Shown: positions 1 through 7,769, numbered from the stretch's first letter. The stretch: 10,250 nucleotides of DNA from Bacteroidales bacterium UBA1189 (GCA_002309805.1 DBYJ01000026.1:483-10732); one strand, 5' to 3'. Notes: generated by a model not told the origin, from the sequence alone. Translations and numbers: made by a program.

Positions 1-1
1 G

Positions 2-33
2 CAAAAGTATTAAAATAATCTGATATAACCAAA
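2..33 (-). promoter_or_regulatory. Bacteroidota-type promoter reading out of the left edge
   Basis: On the minus strand there is a TTTG box (complement of 30-33), then exactly 20 bases, then TACTTTTG (complement of 2-9). This fits the Bacteroidota sigma-ABfr consensus of TTTG at -33 and TAnnTTTG at -7. It points leftward, so it would drive a gene beyond the window and separates that gene from the defence operon. Only sequence matching supports it. Confidence 0.6.
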
Positions 34-292
34 GGTTTTCCAATTTATTTTGATTTAAGTATAAAAAAGATATTTGTGTTTATTTGACAGTGAAATTGCT
101 AAAAGTTTTCAAAGAACGATGTATCGGTGAACATTACAAATACACATGTTTAGGTGATAATCATTTACGGCTTTGTTTTGTATTGTCCCTCCCTACAGAC
201 TGTGCTGTGCAGAGCCTCGGTATAATCTTCCCCACACATGAGGGCGTGTCAAAATGAATAGAACCTGTTGTGTCGAAGCCTTCCACGTGAAA
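34..292. other. Intergenic region with no recognised gene
   Basis: This AT-rich stretch lies between the end of the peptidase gene and the promoter at the left edge. I see no conserved coding frame on either strand, no RNA gene and no strong hairpin with a T-run that would clearly be a terminator. Part of it is presumably the 5' flank of the next leftward gene. Confidence 0.5.
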
Positions 293-1405
293 TTAGTAAT
301 CAACACGGTCTATCAGTTCTCGCCCCCTCCACTCCGTATTCGGCGCAGCAAGATACAGCGACCCATACATCTCATACATTTCAAAATTCTCCGACACATC
401 CTTTATGATGAATTTCTCCCACCAACTCACCAGTTCTGGAATTTGCTTACAATACAGTTCTTTGTCAAAGTCCACAGGTTTTGGTGCTAAATTCAACAAG
501 TTCTGGTATCTTGCTTTTGCTCCAGGATGTGTTTGCCTACCATTTGGTGGAAACATCGTGTTCTCAGCTGCTTCATAGATGGCCAGCGATGCGAACCATA
601 TCATGGTGGCATAATATATCCTCGCATACCAATCCTCATCCCATTTCGGATAGGTCATTGCTCCGATGTCAGCAGCAAACTCCTTCTTTTGGCTTATATT
701 ATAAGTATTCAGCATCTTGTAGTCCGTCTCATCATCAAAATGTGCCTTCAGAACAGCCTGCTTAATTGTTGCCCCTTTCGTCAAGTCTCCATTGATGTAA
801 TGACTATACTCATGTGCTGCAATAAACGTTATCTGTTGTGAATAGATAGGGGTTATCACTTTTTGTATACCCTCTGGGATAATGCCTCGTGGATCCATCT
901 CAAAGTCCAACGCCTCACGCTGCAACATTATTCTAATAGAAATTCTCATGGCTTGAACCCTTACCTCCATCGGAACCTTATTAGCCAAACTAAACAGTGC
1001 CAGACAAGAGAACTGAGAGAAATATTTCAGTGCTATGCTGAATGTCGAGCAAATGCCGTATGGGGTGTCAAAAATAAGACCGTTAGGGTCGTTGGTTATG
1101 ATAGAGCCAAACGCCACCTGACGACATAATGCTTCTTTCTCTTTGTCCAAGTGATGTAGCACGTCTATATAGTTATAAGCCGTGAAGTATTTCTCCAGAG
1201 CCCACTCCCATCCCATAGTCTCATACCTTCTGCGTTCGTGCAGGAATAATCGGTATAGTCGCATATTGTCCGCTATTGTCTCTGCCCGCATTCGCAGGAT
1301 ATAGTCTTGCGCATTTTGTACGTTCAGAACTCGCTCCAGCTCACTTCGTGAACAGATACTACTAAACCAGTCTCTTTCAGGATTTATATCAAATTTATTT
1401 GCCAT
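293..1405 (-). CDS. HExxH zinc metallopeptidase, Lit/peptidase U49-like, last gene of defence operon
   Basis: The protein has 370 residues with no signal peptide and is probably cytoplasmic. The zincin signature HEYSH is at residues 198-202 and follows a hydrophobic strand (QQITFIAA). A glutamate in EFAAD (residues 242-246) is a likely third zinc ligand, and a THPGAKAR motif lies at 292-299. The order HExxH, then ExxAD, then a His-Pro motif recalls the Lit / peptidase U49 family; E. coli Lit cleaves EF-Tu during T4 infection. The N-terminal ~190 residues are helical and unrecognised. The gene begins 9 bases after the HNH gene and has an SD-like AAGGA before its ATG, so it is almost certainly co-expressed. 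Zinc peptidase fold is likely; the Lit link and any substrate are inference. An M48- or ImmA-like relative is the alternative. Confidence 0.75.
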   Translation of the reverse strand: MANKFDINPERDWFSSICSRSELERVLNVQNAQDYILRMRAETIADNMRLYRLFLHERRRYETMGWEWALEKYFTAYNYIDVLHHLDKEKEALCRQVAFGSIITNDPNGLIFDTPYGICSTFSIALKYFSQFSCLALFSLANKVPMEVRVQAMRISIRIMLQREALDFEMDPRGIIPEGIQKVITPIYSQQITFIAAHEYSHYINGDLTKGATIKQAVLKAHFDDETDYKMLNTYNISQKKEFAADIGAMTYPKWDEDWYARIYYATMIWFASLAIYEAAENTMFPPNGRQTHPGAKARYQNLLNLAPKPVDFDKELYCKQIPELVSWWEKFIIKDVSENFEMYEMYGSLYLAAPNTEWRGRELIDRVDY

Positions 1406-1411
1406 CTATAT

Positions 1412-1416
1412 TCCTT
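1412..1416 (-). promoter_or_regulatory. SD-like ribosome binding site of the peptidase gene
   Basis: AAGGA lies 6 bases before the ATG at 1405 and overlaps the stop codon of the HNH gene (1415-1417). Strong SD sites are uncommon in Bacteroidota. This one supports the chosen start and suggests coupling by termination and re-initiation. Confidence 0.5.
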
Positions 1417-2374
1417 ATTTCAGCATATCAATAGTCAACTTGGCAAAGCATCGGTCATTGTCCTTCAGAAAGTGCTCATGAAACAAATCCTCTAGAACCC
1501 TCGCCTCTGTACACCCCAACAATCGCGCTATCTTCCTTCTAGCACTTTGCGGGTACCTTGCCTTCAATTGCTTGATTCTCATCGCCTCCAGTTTATGAAA
1601 CTCGTACCGCTCTTCCAGATGGAAGAAATTAACAGGCGCTCTGAACCCATTCTTACACCTGAAATAGATATAATACTCCCCTTTCTTCTTAAATGTCGTG
1701 TCAGGGACACGGTGCATTCGCAGACGTATCCTCACATTATCTTCAAATTCGTAGTTTTCAGAAACAGGACTAAACTTTGCCCATTCCACTTTATTTGCCC
1801 CAATAACGCGACTAGATTTTATTCTCGAATTACACACTTGGCAGCTCGGAACAAAGTTGAAAAGCGACAGTCCTAAGATAGGGCAATGTGTTTTGGGCAA
1901 GTAATGATCAATGTCAAAATGCTGGTGTACCTTTGCCCGTCCACTTACAATCACTTGATATGTATTTACGTATGCCAATTCACAATAGTGGCAACTGCAT
2001 ATATTTAATTCATCAGCATGTTTGCGAAAGAACTTTGCTATCCTACTATCATAATGCTGATAATACCTGAAGATGTCATCCAGTTCCTTATACTCATGGC
2101 TTCTTACTTCATTCCCCGTCGTTGCGTTTACTACCTTCTCCTGTACCTGCGTCAATTGTACAAACCTATCGTACACATCAGCCAGCACATCGACATCGGC
2201 TACCATCAACTGCTCTACAGTTTCAGGAATATTGGTCACATTATTCCTGAGTTTCCAATCATTCCACCCATCCTCCATCGTCTGCAGCTCGTGTGTTGGA
2301 TAAATGGCTTTATAATTGGTCTTCAAATCATCAAATTCTCGACTGCCTCTCGGTGGGTACTTAATTCTCTTCAT
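1415..2374 (-). CDS. HNH endonuclease, PtuB-like
   Basis: The protein has 319 residues. The first ~120 are helical and unrecognised. The HNH (ββα-metal) domain follows: CxxC (C128, C131), then DIDHYLPK with D156 and H157, then N173 in FNFVPSCQVCN, with C178 and C181 completing a zinc knuckle and N182 after it. This layout of two CxxC pairs around DH and N is that of HNH enzymes paired with SMC-like ATPases, such as PtuB of Septu and the retron type I effectors. In Septu, PtuB is the nuclease subunit activated by PtuA. The ~130 C-terminal residues are basic and helical and may bind nucleic acid or a partner. Its ATG lies inside the end of the ATPase gene (14-base overlap), which argues for stoichiometric co-translation. 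HNH fold is very likely; DNA or RNA target is unknown. Confidence 0.85.
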   Translation of the reverse strand: MKRIKYPPRGSREFDDLKTNYKAIYPTHELQTMEDGWNDWKLRNNVTNIPETVEQLMVADVDVLADVYDRFVQLTQVQEKVVNATTGNEVRSHEYKELDDIFRYYQHYDSRIAKFFRKHADELNICSCHYCELAYVNTYQVIVSGRAKVHQHFDIDHYLPKTHCPILGLSLFNFVPSCQVCNSRIKSSRVIGANKVEWAKFSPVSENYEFEDNVRIRLRMHRVPDTTFKKKGEYYIYFRCKNGFRAPVNFFHLEERYEFHKLEAMRIKQLKARYPQSARRKIARLLGCTEARVLEDLFHEHFLKDNDRCFAKLTIDMLK

Positions 2375-4733
2375 GGCCTATTCTCCTTTCATGCCACTCA
2401 GCATACTCTTCAAGCATATCATTGAGTTCATCTCTAAGGTATTCATCACCCACAGAACTGGCTACATACCTCATTCTTGCCCAGCCTCTCTCAACTATTT
2501 CTTCATAAGCCTCTTTCGTTATGTGCCAACCATTAATGGCATGCAAATCGGCTTGCCATCTATTGTAAAAACCAACAATCCTCTCTATCTCCCTCTTGGC
2601 CAGTTCTCCTACCGTATAAGGCAGGAAGAACGTATTGTTAAACAGGTCATGAATGTTGGCTGCAAAGGTCTTTCCTTCCAAATGGTCGTCCTTGGACCGA
2701 GATAAACAAAGAATATTTTCATCTGGTATATCGCTCAGCACAAAGGGTGAATGGGTTATTAGCGTCACATTGATGCCGCTGGTACTTTCCATATTCAAGC
2801 CTTTGATTGCATCAACCAACAAACAGACAAATCGTCGCTGCAAGTCTGGATGGAAATATAACTCCACCTCATCAAGCATCACATTAACATAGCTGTATTT
2901 CAACGATTGCAGATGATTTGTTTCATTGTTGAAATCTTGTTTGGCCGATTCTATATTCTTCAGATGATATACTATATTCCCCAATGTATAGGCAATCTGC
3001 CTTTCACCTGCGCTTAAACCTTCAAAGGGTATAATATGCAGGCTCTTGTTTCCTAGTTCTCTGTATTCATCAAAATGTTCGTTATCTACAAGTTGTAAAA
3101 TCACATTGATGATTGGATATGGCGGTGGTAGTAAATCTTCTATCGTGATGGGATGATAGTCCACTCCAGGATACAACTGACTTCCAATTTTTGTCGTCAT
3201 CCAGGCATATATCGAATCCAAATCCACCACCACATCCTTATTCATATAGTACTCTTCTTCTTTGCAGAATCTGAGGTATGCAAGCACTTGTCTCAGTTTC
3301 TGGGTTCGATGCGATGAATCCTTTATCAGTTCTGTCAAGTGTGTACTAAGTTCCGCTTGGGAGTTTTCTCCATTCAAGCTTTCCCATGCTTTTGAATAGT
3401 GCTTATAGTTCCAGAATATCTTTATCGTCTTATAAATAAGATAGTCCCATGCCCTTTGCTCTGGTGTCCCCTGTTTGATCTCTTTATATTCTGCCCCTAT
3501 GGTTTTTGCCCAGAAGTCCCTGATTGGATCAACAAGACTTCGGAAAAGTTCTTTTTGATCTTCGTCCAAAACAAACTTTTCGTTCATAATCCCTTCTACA
3601 GCTCCCTTATAGTTTTCTGTCTCCAACCTATCAAAGTAGAAGGCCACTATATGATGGGTATTGTTAATCACCCTAAAAGGAAAATCATGACTGTTCTTGG
3701 CTTTAACAAAAGCAAGCGAGATGAGATTATGTTTCCCGAGATAGTTCACATTGGCAGCGTTCACATAGCCGTTATTCCTCATCGGGTGTATCACAACCGG
3801 CATCTGATAACCGTCATTCTTATGGAACACGCCCTTCAACCAGTATTCATCTTCTGGCTTATTGTCTTTTGGACTGATTTTCCTCAGTATCGACAACTTT
3901 GCGTCATTTGTCCGCTCGCTAATGTAATCTCTGTAGTTGTAGGCATAAAGTGAATAATTGGCAACCAACGTATAGAACCAGTCTGTTAAAACATGGTGTA
4001 GACCATCTTGTGCTGGCAGTAATTCCTCCGATGGTTCATTTCCACCCAAAACAATGGTCGTAACTCCTAATTTATAGATCTCCACCACTTTCCCGTTCAA
4101 CCTTTCGCCATTGTAAATGTCTGCAAGTTGATGCACCTCTGTTTCGTATGTTGTTACATACAACACTTTTCCCAAGCAAGTAAGAATCTTGACTTTAGTG
4201 TCAACATATACTGCTAGCGCAGCATACACATTATCAATGTAGTGCAGATGCTGCGCACTCGAATAAACATAGTCTTCACCTATAATGGCTGCAGAAAGAT
4301 TATTGACAAGACGGATAACCGTATCCACTATGGTACTCTTTCCCGTTCCATTCTGTCCTATGATGGCACTAAAGCCAACGTTTATCCCAGCCGCTTCAGT
4401 ATAAAGCAGAAAGCTGGAATCAAAGGCGTTCTCCTCAACTTCTATCTGAGATATGGTGGGGATATTAGGATTACTGTCTTTATCTTCAACAATAGTAAAC
4501 CCTTTATTGAAATAAAGCCAGTCATGACCATACAGGTTCTTCTGTATGTTCATGGCTTTCTTAACGCTCTCCCTATCATTATCAAGACAAGGATAAAAAC
4601 GTATTCCTATCAGTTTTAACCCCCTTGATGGCATGACAAAGCACTCTTTCTGATTACCATTTTTGTCTATAGGATCTAAACTTATGGGTTTCATCCATTT
4701 TCTCATTTCTTCTTCTGATCCTTGCATATTCAT
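2361..4733 (-). CDS. ABC/SMC-type AAA_15 ATPase, PtuA-like
   Basis: The protein has 790 residues and a split ABC ATPase head. Walker A is GQNGTGKST (residues 126-134). The ABC signature LSAGERQ is at 573-579, Walker B with catalytic glutamate is VMLDEVE (618-624), a D-loop follows (FHPDLQ), and the switch histidine is in LITHSP (H661). TFAANIHDLFNN (689-700) is a tail motif seen in PtuA-like and retron-associated ATPases. About 440 residues separate Walker A from the signature. They are helical with many aromatics and no obvious heptad coiled coil, so this is an OLD/PtuA-type head rather than a Rad50 arm. There is no TOPRIM domain after H661, which argues against OLD/Gabija GajA. The ATG overlaps the previous gene's stop (ATGA), and the end overlaps the HNH gene by 14 bases. 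It presumably senses infection or gates the nucleases using ATP. An alternative ATG is two codons downstream. Confidence 0.88.
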   Translation of the reverse strand: MNMQGSEEEMRKWMKPISLDPIDKNGNQKECFVMPSRGLKLIGIRFYPCLDNDRESVKKAMNIQKNLYGHDWLYFNKGFTIVEDKDSNPNIPTISQIEVEENAFDSSFLLYTEAAGINVGFSAIIGQNGTGKSTIVDTVIRLVNNLSAAIIGEDYVYSSAQHLHYIDNVYAALAVYVDTKVKILTCLGKVLYVTTYETEVHQLADIYNGERLNGKVVEIYKLGVTTIVLGGNEPSEELLPAQDGLHHVLTDWFYTLVANYSLYAYNYRDYISERTNDAKLSILRKISPKDNKPEDEYWLKGVFHKNDGYQMPVVIHPMRNNGYVNAANVNYLGKHNLISLAFVKAKNSHDFPFRVINNTHHIVAFYFDRLETENYKGAVEGIMNEKFVLDEDQKELFRSLVDPIRDFWAKTIGAEYKEIKQGTPEQRAWDYLIYKTIKIFWNYKHYSKAWESLNGENSQAELSTHLTELIKDSSHRTQKLRQVLAYLRFCKEEEYYMNKDVVVDLDSIYAWMTTKIGSQLYPGVDYHPITIEDLLPPPYPIINVILQLVDNEHFDEYRELGNKSLHIIPFEGLSAGERQIAYTLGNIVYHLKNIESAKQDFNNETNHLQSLKYSYVNVMLDEVELYFHPDLQRRFVCLLVDAIKGLNMESTSGINVTLITHSPFVLSDIPDENILCLSRSKDDHLEGKTFAANIHDLFNNTFFLPYTVGELAKREIERIVGFYNRWQADLHAINGWHITKEAYEEIVERGWARMRYVASSVGDEYLRDELNDMLEEYAEWHERRIGHEEN
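2383..2389 (-). promoter_or_regulatory. SD-like site inside the ATPase gene, for the HNH start
   Basis: AAAGGAG lies 8 bases before the ATG at 2374, inside the last codons of the ATPase gene. It is a near-ideal Shine-Dalgarno sequence in a phylum that rarely uses one, and it fixes the start of the HNH gene. Confidence 0.55.
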
Positions 4734-6109
4734 TCAGGTATTTTTACCATCAACACGGCCTGATTATTATATTCTTCTCCCAGATGTCCGAGACATTCGG
4801 CCTTGTAATGGTGTATTTCTTTCGGTGACAATCCGTCTTTAAATATCTTCAAATTAGTATGAATCTCTATCGAGGCTATTTTTTCAGTATCAAGGTAGTA
4901 CTCACTAAGTGCTCCATTATTGTAATCAGTAATAAAGCCCCTCATCAAATTATCTAAAAACCACTCTGTATGTGCTTTTTCAATGTTAGGGAATACTGCC
5001 TTGTCCTTACTCCGATAGCGGGTCAAATCTCTGTCTTCATGTATAGAATACGAAAGCGCAGTTGGAGAATGTTTCAATAAGAACAAACATTCATCCACAT
5101 TCCCATTTGGTATCTGTATATTCTTTTGGAGTACCCGTATTTGGGTAAGCAGCTTCTCATTGATATGATTCTTATAGAAAACCGTAGCCATTACCTTTGT
5201 GGAAACGGTATCATGCAAAATAAAACGGTAAAACTCAATGAAATCTATATCATTCTCATCTATCACAAAAACTTTACCATCTTCTGCAATACTCAAATAC
5301 GGAATTGCATCGACGCCTTCTTTTACCTCAGCATCACTGACATTAAAACCATTCCGTACACCATTAATCCACTCCGTTATTTCATCTAAGGTGTGTACCT
5401 CGTCAAGAGTATAGCTCAATACTAAGGAACGGATAAACGATCGCCTCTGTATTGCCTCTTGTTCCTCTTTAATATCAATATATAGACGGGAATCCGTTTG
5501 CGATTCTATCAATCCTTTGAAAGAATACAGATTGTCATCAACCACATTTGACAAGTCATCTTTCAGTATCGTGTACTCTCCATTCGGAAAACAGACATGC
5601 CAGTAAAAACAATTCTCATAATATATCATATTCGTGTCTACAACATCCTTCCTAGAATACAGTCCAATCATCTCTTTCATCTGTTTTTCAGGTATCATTT
5701 GATGAATGGCATTGATATGGACTAAAAGATCCTCATTCGTTATAAGGGTTATATAATTGTCTGTTTTAATGTCCTTGTACGAGCCCAACACATTACCATT
5801 TGCACCCGTTAAGGCAATCATCAGTCCATGGGTCATTTGATTCTTTCTCTGCTCCAGATGCAACTTCCCGATAAACTTCAGCCAGTCATTCATCGAAATA
5901 AGGTCGTTGCGTGATTTACATTCACAAATCAGACATACATCTCCTCCAATGGGTTCCCTCTTTGTAGCTACAACATCTAATTCGTTGCCGCCAGACTTTA
6001 CCTCATTTCGAACAACGGAATAGCCCATACTTTTAAGGATAGCAGCCGTTAAGGCTTCTAATTGAGCTCCTTTATCATCATTTGTCTTTCCATAAACAAA
6101 TATCTTCAT
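4730..6109 (-). CDS. Mrr-like PD-(D/E)XK nuclease with winged helix, first gene of defence operon
   Basis: The protein has 459 residues. The N-terminal ~130 form a restriction-endonuclease-like core: helix LEALTAAILKSMGY, then GNELDVV with D45, then ICECK with E63 and K65, then THGLMIALTG. This D...ExK pattern with a preceding Leu-Glu helix fits the Mrr / restriction endonuclease-like group. Residues about 237-284 read as a winged helix: LDEITEWI, then SDAEVKEGV, then a hairpin LSIAEDGKVFVI. The rest (about 285-459) is unrecognised. It could be the sensor or recognition part, or the partner-binding part. The stop overlaps the ATPase start by 4 bases, so the two are co-translated. The start chosen is the first ATG of the frame, and the conserved helix begins only ~15 residues later. 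Nuclease fold likely; the target is unknown, and a Holliday-junction or archaeal-ATPase-linked nuclease role cannot be excluded. Confidence 0.78.
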   Translation of the reverse strand: MKIFVYGKTNDDKGAQLEALTAAILKSMGYSVVRNEVKSGGNELDVVATKREPIGGDVCLICECKSRNDLISMNDWLKFIGKLHLEQRKNQMTHGLMIALTGANGNVLGSYKDIKTDNYITLITNEDLLVHINAIHQMIPEKQMKEMIGLYSRKDVVDTNMIYYENCFYWHVCFPNGEYTILKDDLSNVVDDNLYSFKGLIESQTDSRLYIDIKEEQEAIQRRSFIRSLVLSYTLDEVHTLDEITEWINGVRNGFNVSDAEVKEGVDAIPYLSIAEDGKVFVIDENDIDFIEFYRFILHDTVSTKVMATVFYKNHINEKLLTQIRVLQKNIQIPNGNVDECLFLLKHSPTALSYSIHEDRDLTRYRSKDKAVFPNIEKAHTEWFLDNLMRGFITDYNNGALSEYYLDTEKIASIEIHTNLKIFKDGLSPKEIHHYKAECLGHLGEEYNNQAVLMVKIPE

Positions 6110-6191
6110 AAAGTGGTAGTATTTTGATTATCCTATTAAAACTCACTATAATTCTCTCCTGCTCACACGGTATCAATCACCATAGTCCCCA
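6110..6191. other. 82-bp spacer between AbiE toxin gene and nuclease operon
   Basis: On the minus strand I find no TAnnTTTG box and no hairpin with T-run. The spacer may carry a weak promoter that I cannot see, or the downstream operon may be read through from the AbiE promoter. Confidence 0.4.
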
Positions 6192-7061
6192 TCATCCCAT
6201 CATACCCTGCAACCGCTCCTTGATAACACTCATCACCTCGTCAAACGGAAGTTCATCCTTATACTTTATCTTCTTCAAGTACGATTTCCACATCTTCTGA
6301 CGTACCTCGTCCTGAGCAAACTCATCACTGAACACCACATGCTCCGCATCTGGCTGCGTCCCTCTATTGGCAAACACCTCAACCACGGCCTCCTTTAGTA
6401 ACTCATTATCCACCTTGTCCGCTTTCAGAAGAGTATACACATCAAAGAAATCCTTCATCCTGCTGTTAATCGTACCGCGGTCTATCATCGTTTGGAACTT
6501 CTCAGCCACTACCGTCTCCAGCGAATAGGCCTCTACATTCACGGCAGGCAGATCCTCAATCAGCAGCGGATAGTCCAGCTGAGCAGGTCGCGGCACAATC
6601 ACATCGCCAAATCCTACGTCAATCGAGAACGGCTGCACTATTGTATCCATGTGTGCTGTCATATGGACACGAGTGCCATTATACTCCTTCTCCACGGTAA
6701 TATCCTCCAGCCATATATCATCCTCACCGCACTCAAACGTAACGCCATCCTCCTCGCACGCCATGCTGCTTATCTCCAGCATGATGCGCTTGATATTCTC
6801 CTTGTCACGGCTGATATGGTCGCCCAGAAAGTCCATGTCACGAGTTGGACGCGCTGCAAACCGCTCATGAGCAAACAGCAAGGCTCCGCCCTTCAGGAAG
6901 AAATTCTCCCTGTATGCACTCATTGACAACCTATACAAGAACCTCTCCTGCACAAAACGGAGCAGAATCAGGTTATAGTCCACCCCTTTCGTCTTCTGTG
7001 CCAGATTCAACAACTTAGTTCTGTTCGATTTCCCGTAGTTCTTTATTTCTGCCATAACCAT
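6192..7061 (-). CDS. abiEii: AbiEii/AbiGii-family nucleotidyltransferase toxin (type IV TA)
   Basis: The protein has 289 residues. It shows the AbiEii nucleotidyltransferase pattern: FFLKGGALLF (G58, G59), then RPTRDMDF with D75 and D77 as metal ligands, then a third acidic residue in SIDVGFGD (D148), then VVAEKFQTM (K188), then RMKDFFDVYTLL (201-212), the usual C-terminal family motif. All expected catalytic residues are present, so the toxin looks intact. Family members transfer nucleotides (GTP in the Streptococcus enzyme, pyrimidines onto tRNA in mycobacterial MenT) and stop growth reversibly. It follows its antitoxin by 24 bases. The true start may be the second ATG at 7055, two codons in, since a repeated CATTAACC lies across the first. 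Base composition is richer in G+C than the operon downstream: 34 of 60 in 6301-6360 against 27 of 60 in 3961-4020. Confidence 0.9.
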   Translation of the reverse strand: MVMAEIKNYGKSNRTKLLNLAQKTKGVDYNLILLRFVQERFLYRLSMSAYRENFFLKGGALLFAHERFAARPTRDMDFLGDHISRDKENIKRIMLEISSMACEEDGVTFECGEDDIWLEDITVEKEYNGTRVHMTAHMDTIVQPFSIDVGFGDVIVPRPAQLDYPLLIEDLPAVNVEAYSLETVVAEKFQTMIDRGTINSRMKDFFDVYTLLKADKVDNELLKEAVVEVFANRGTQPDAEHVVFSDEFAQDEVRQKMWKSYLKKIKYKDELPFDEVMSVIKERLQGMMG

Positions 7062-7085
7062 TAACCTTGAATCATTAACCCTTAA

Positions 7086-7646
7086 TCACACCATTACATT
7101 CAGATATTGAGCCATTATCGTTCCAATGCGCATCTTTCCCGCATAATCCGTCAGCTTCGCAATATTCCTGTCCTTGCGGCTCAGGTAAGCTCGCAGTACC
7201 TCCGTCATCACGTCTATTCCCACCTTGTTCCTGAAACGCACCACGTCACACACCGACCGCTCTATGTCATAAATCCGCAGCTTATGACCAGCCACGTCCG
7301 CTTCCACTACGCCCATCTCATAGTATTTTTGCTCCCAGTAGCACAACGTGATAGGCGGAAACTCCGGCACCACCACCTTCCTGTGTTTCTCCACCGCCAC
7401 ATAAATCGAGCCCGGTACCTGCGTTGTTAACCCATAGTGCTCCCACGCCGAATAAAGGCACAGCACACCGCCAGGAACTATACGCTCCACGTCCACCATC
7501 GTATTAGCCAGTCCATCCTCCGTGGCATACACGCCATTTTTCAACCTCACCACATTGCCTGCATCCATAGCTTTACGAACAAAGTAGTATCTACCCTCTT
7601 CGTCAATTTCCTTGGGTGTCAGTATTCCCTTTGTTGATGTGTCCAT
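7086..7646 (-). CDS. abiEi: AbiEi-family antitoxin and autoregulator (type IV TA)
   Basis: The protein has 186 residues from the ATG at 7646; the frame also opens at a TTG at 7673, but that TTG lies inside the promoter box and is unlikely to be translated. The N-terminus is a short winged helix (LTPKEIDEEGRYYFVRK ... VVRLKNGVYA, residues about 9-41). The AbiEi body follows, with CLYSAWEHYGL (65-75) and IYDIERSVCDVVRFR near 125-139, where such proteins carry their conserved antitoxin core. In type IV systems the antitoxin does not bind the toxin stably; it opposes its activity and represses the operon through its winged helix. The gene order antitoxin then toxin is canonical. The inverted repeat at 7672-7707 is its likely operator. 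Confidence 0.87.
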   Translation of the reverse strand: MDTSTKGILTPKEIDEEGRYYFVRKAMDAGNVVRLKNGVYATEDGLANTMVDVERIVPGGVLCLYSAWEHYGLTTQVPGSIYVAVEKHRKVVVPEFPPITLCYWEQKYYEMGVVEADVAGHKLRIYDIERSVCDVVRFRNKVGIDVMTEVLRAYLSRKDRNIAKLTDYAGKMRIGTIMAQYLNVMV

Positions 7647-7670
7647 TTTACAATTCAGTTTATTTTTTTG

Positions 7671-7678
7671 CAAAAGTA
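7671..7678 (-). promoter_or_regulatory. -7 promoter box of the abiE operon
   Basis: The complement reads TACTTTTG, matching TAnnTTTG. It is followed by an A-rich leader of about 24 bases before the ATG at 7646, a common Bacteroidota arrangement. I see no TTTG at the expected -33 position, so this may depend on an activator or be a weak promoter. Confidence 0.55.
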
Positions 7679-7707
7679 CGGCTTTTTTTTTAATTAGCCG
7701 TAGTTTT
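7672..7707. promoter_or_regulatory. Inverted repeat over the abiE promoter, candidate AbiEi operator
   Basis: The arms 7672-7683 (AAAAGTACGGCT) and 7696-7707 (AGCCGTAGTTTT) are reverse complements over 12 positions with one mismatch, and the core TACGGCT/AGCCGTA is perfect over 7. The left arm overlaps the -7 box, so a dimer bound here would block transcription. AbiEi of Streptococcus agalactiae is known to repress its operon through inverted repeats in the promoter. Confidence 0.55.
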
Positions 7708-7761
7708 CACAAATAAAATTGCAAAATCGCCCCAATTATATAATGATGTACAAAAACATCT

Positions 7762-7769
7762 ATTACATA
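7762..7769 (+). repeat. Target-site duplication, left copy (ATTACATA)
   Basis: The 8 bases ATTACATA directly abut the left end of the inverted-repeat element and recur exactly at its right end (7992-7999). Confidence 0.75.

Noticed and set aside
3399..3953. 184-residue plus-strand frame, hydrophobic
   Set aside because: It lies entirely antisense to the ATPase gene, which has a complete set of motifs in order.
2361..4733. OLD/Gabija GajA-type nuclease-ATPase
   Set aside because: No TOPRIM motifs follow the switch histidine, and no UvrD-like helicase (GajB) is present.
293..6109. Retron type I (RT plus msr-msd with PtuA/PtuB)
   Set aside because: No reverse transcriptase motif (such as YxDD) is encoded and no msr-msd-like inverted repeat is seen near the operon.
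7059..7080. Direct repeat CATTAACC (7059-7066 and 7073-7080) between abiEi and abiEii
   Set aside because: It is short and AT-rich, in a 24-base spacer. It may affect translation of the toxin, but nothing else supports a function.
7086..7673. AbiEi start at TTG 7673
   Set aside because: The TTG is part of the TACTTTTG promoter box, and the nine extra residues show no family similarity. The ATG at 7646 is preferred.
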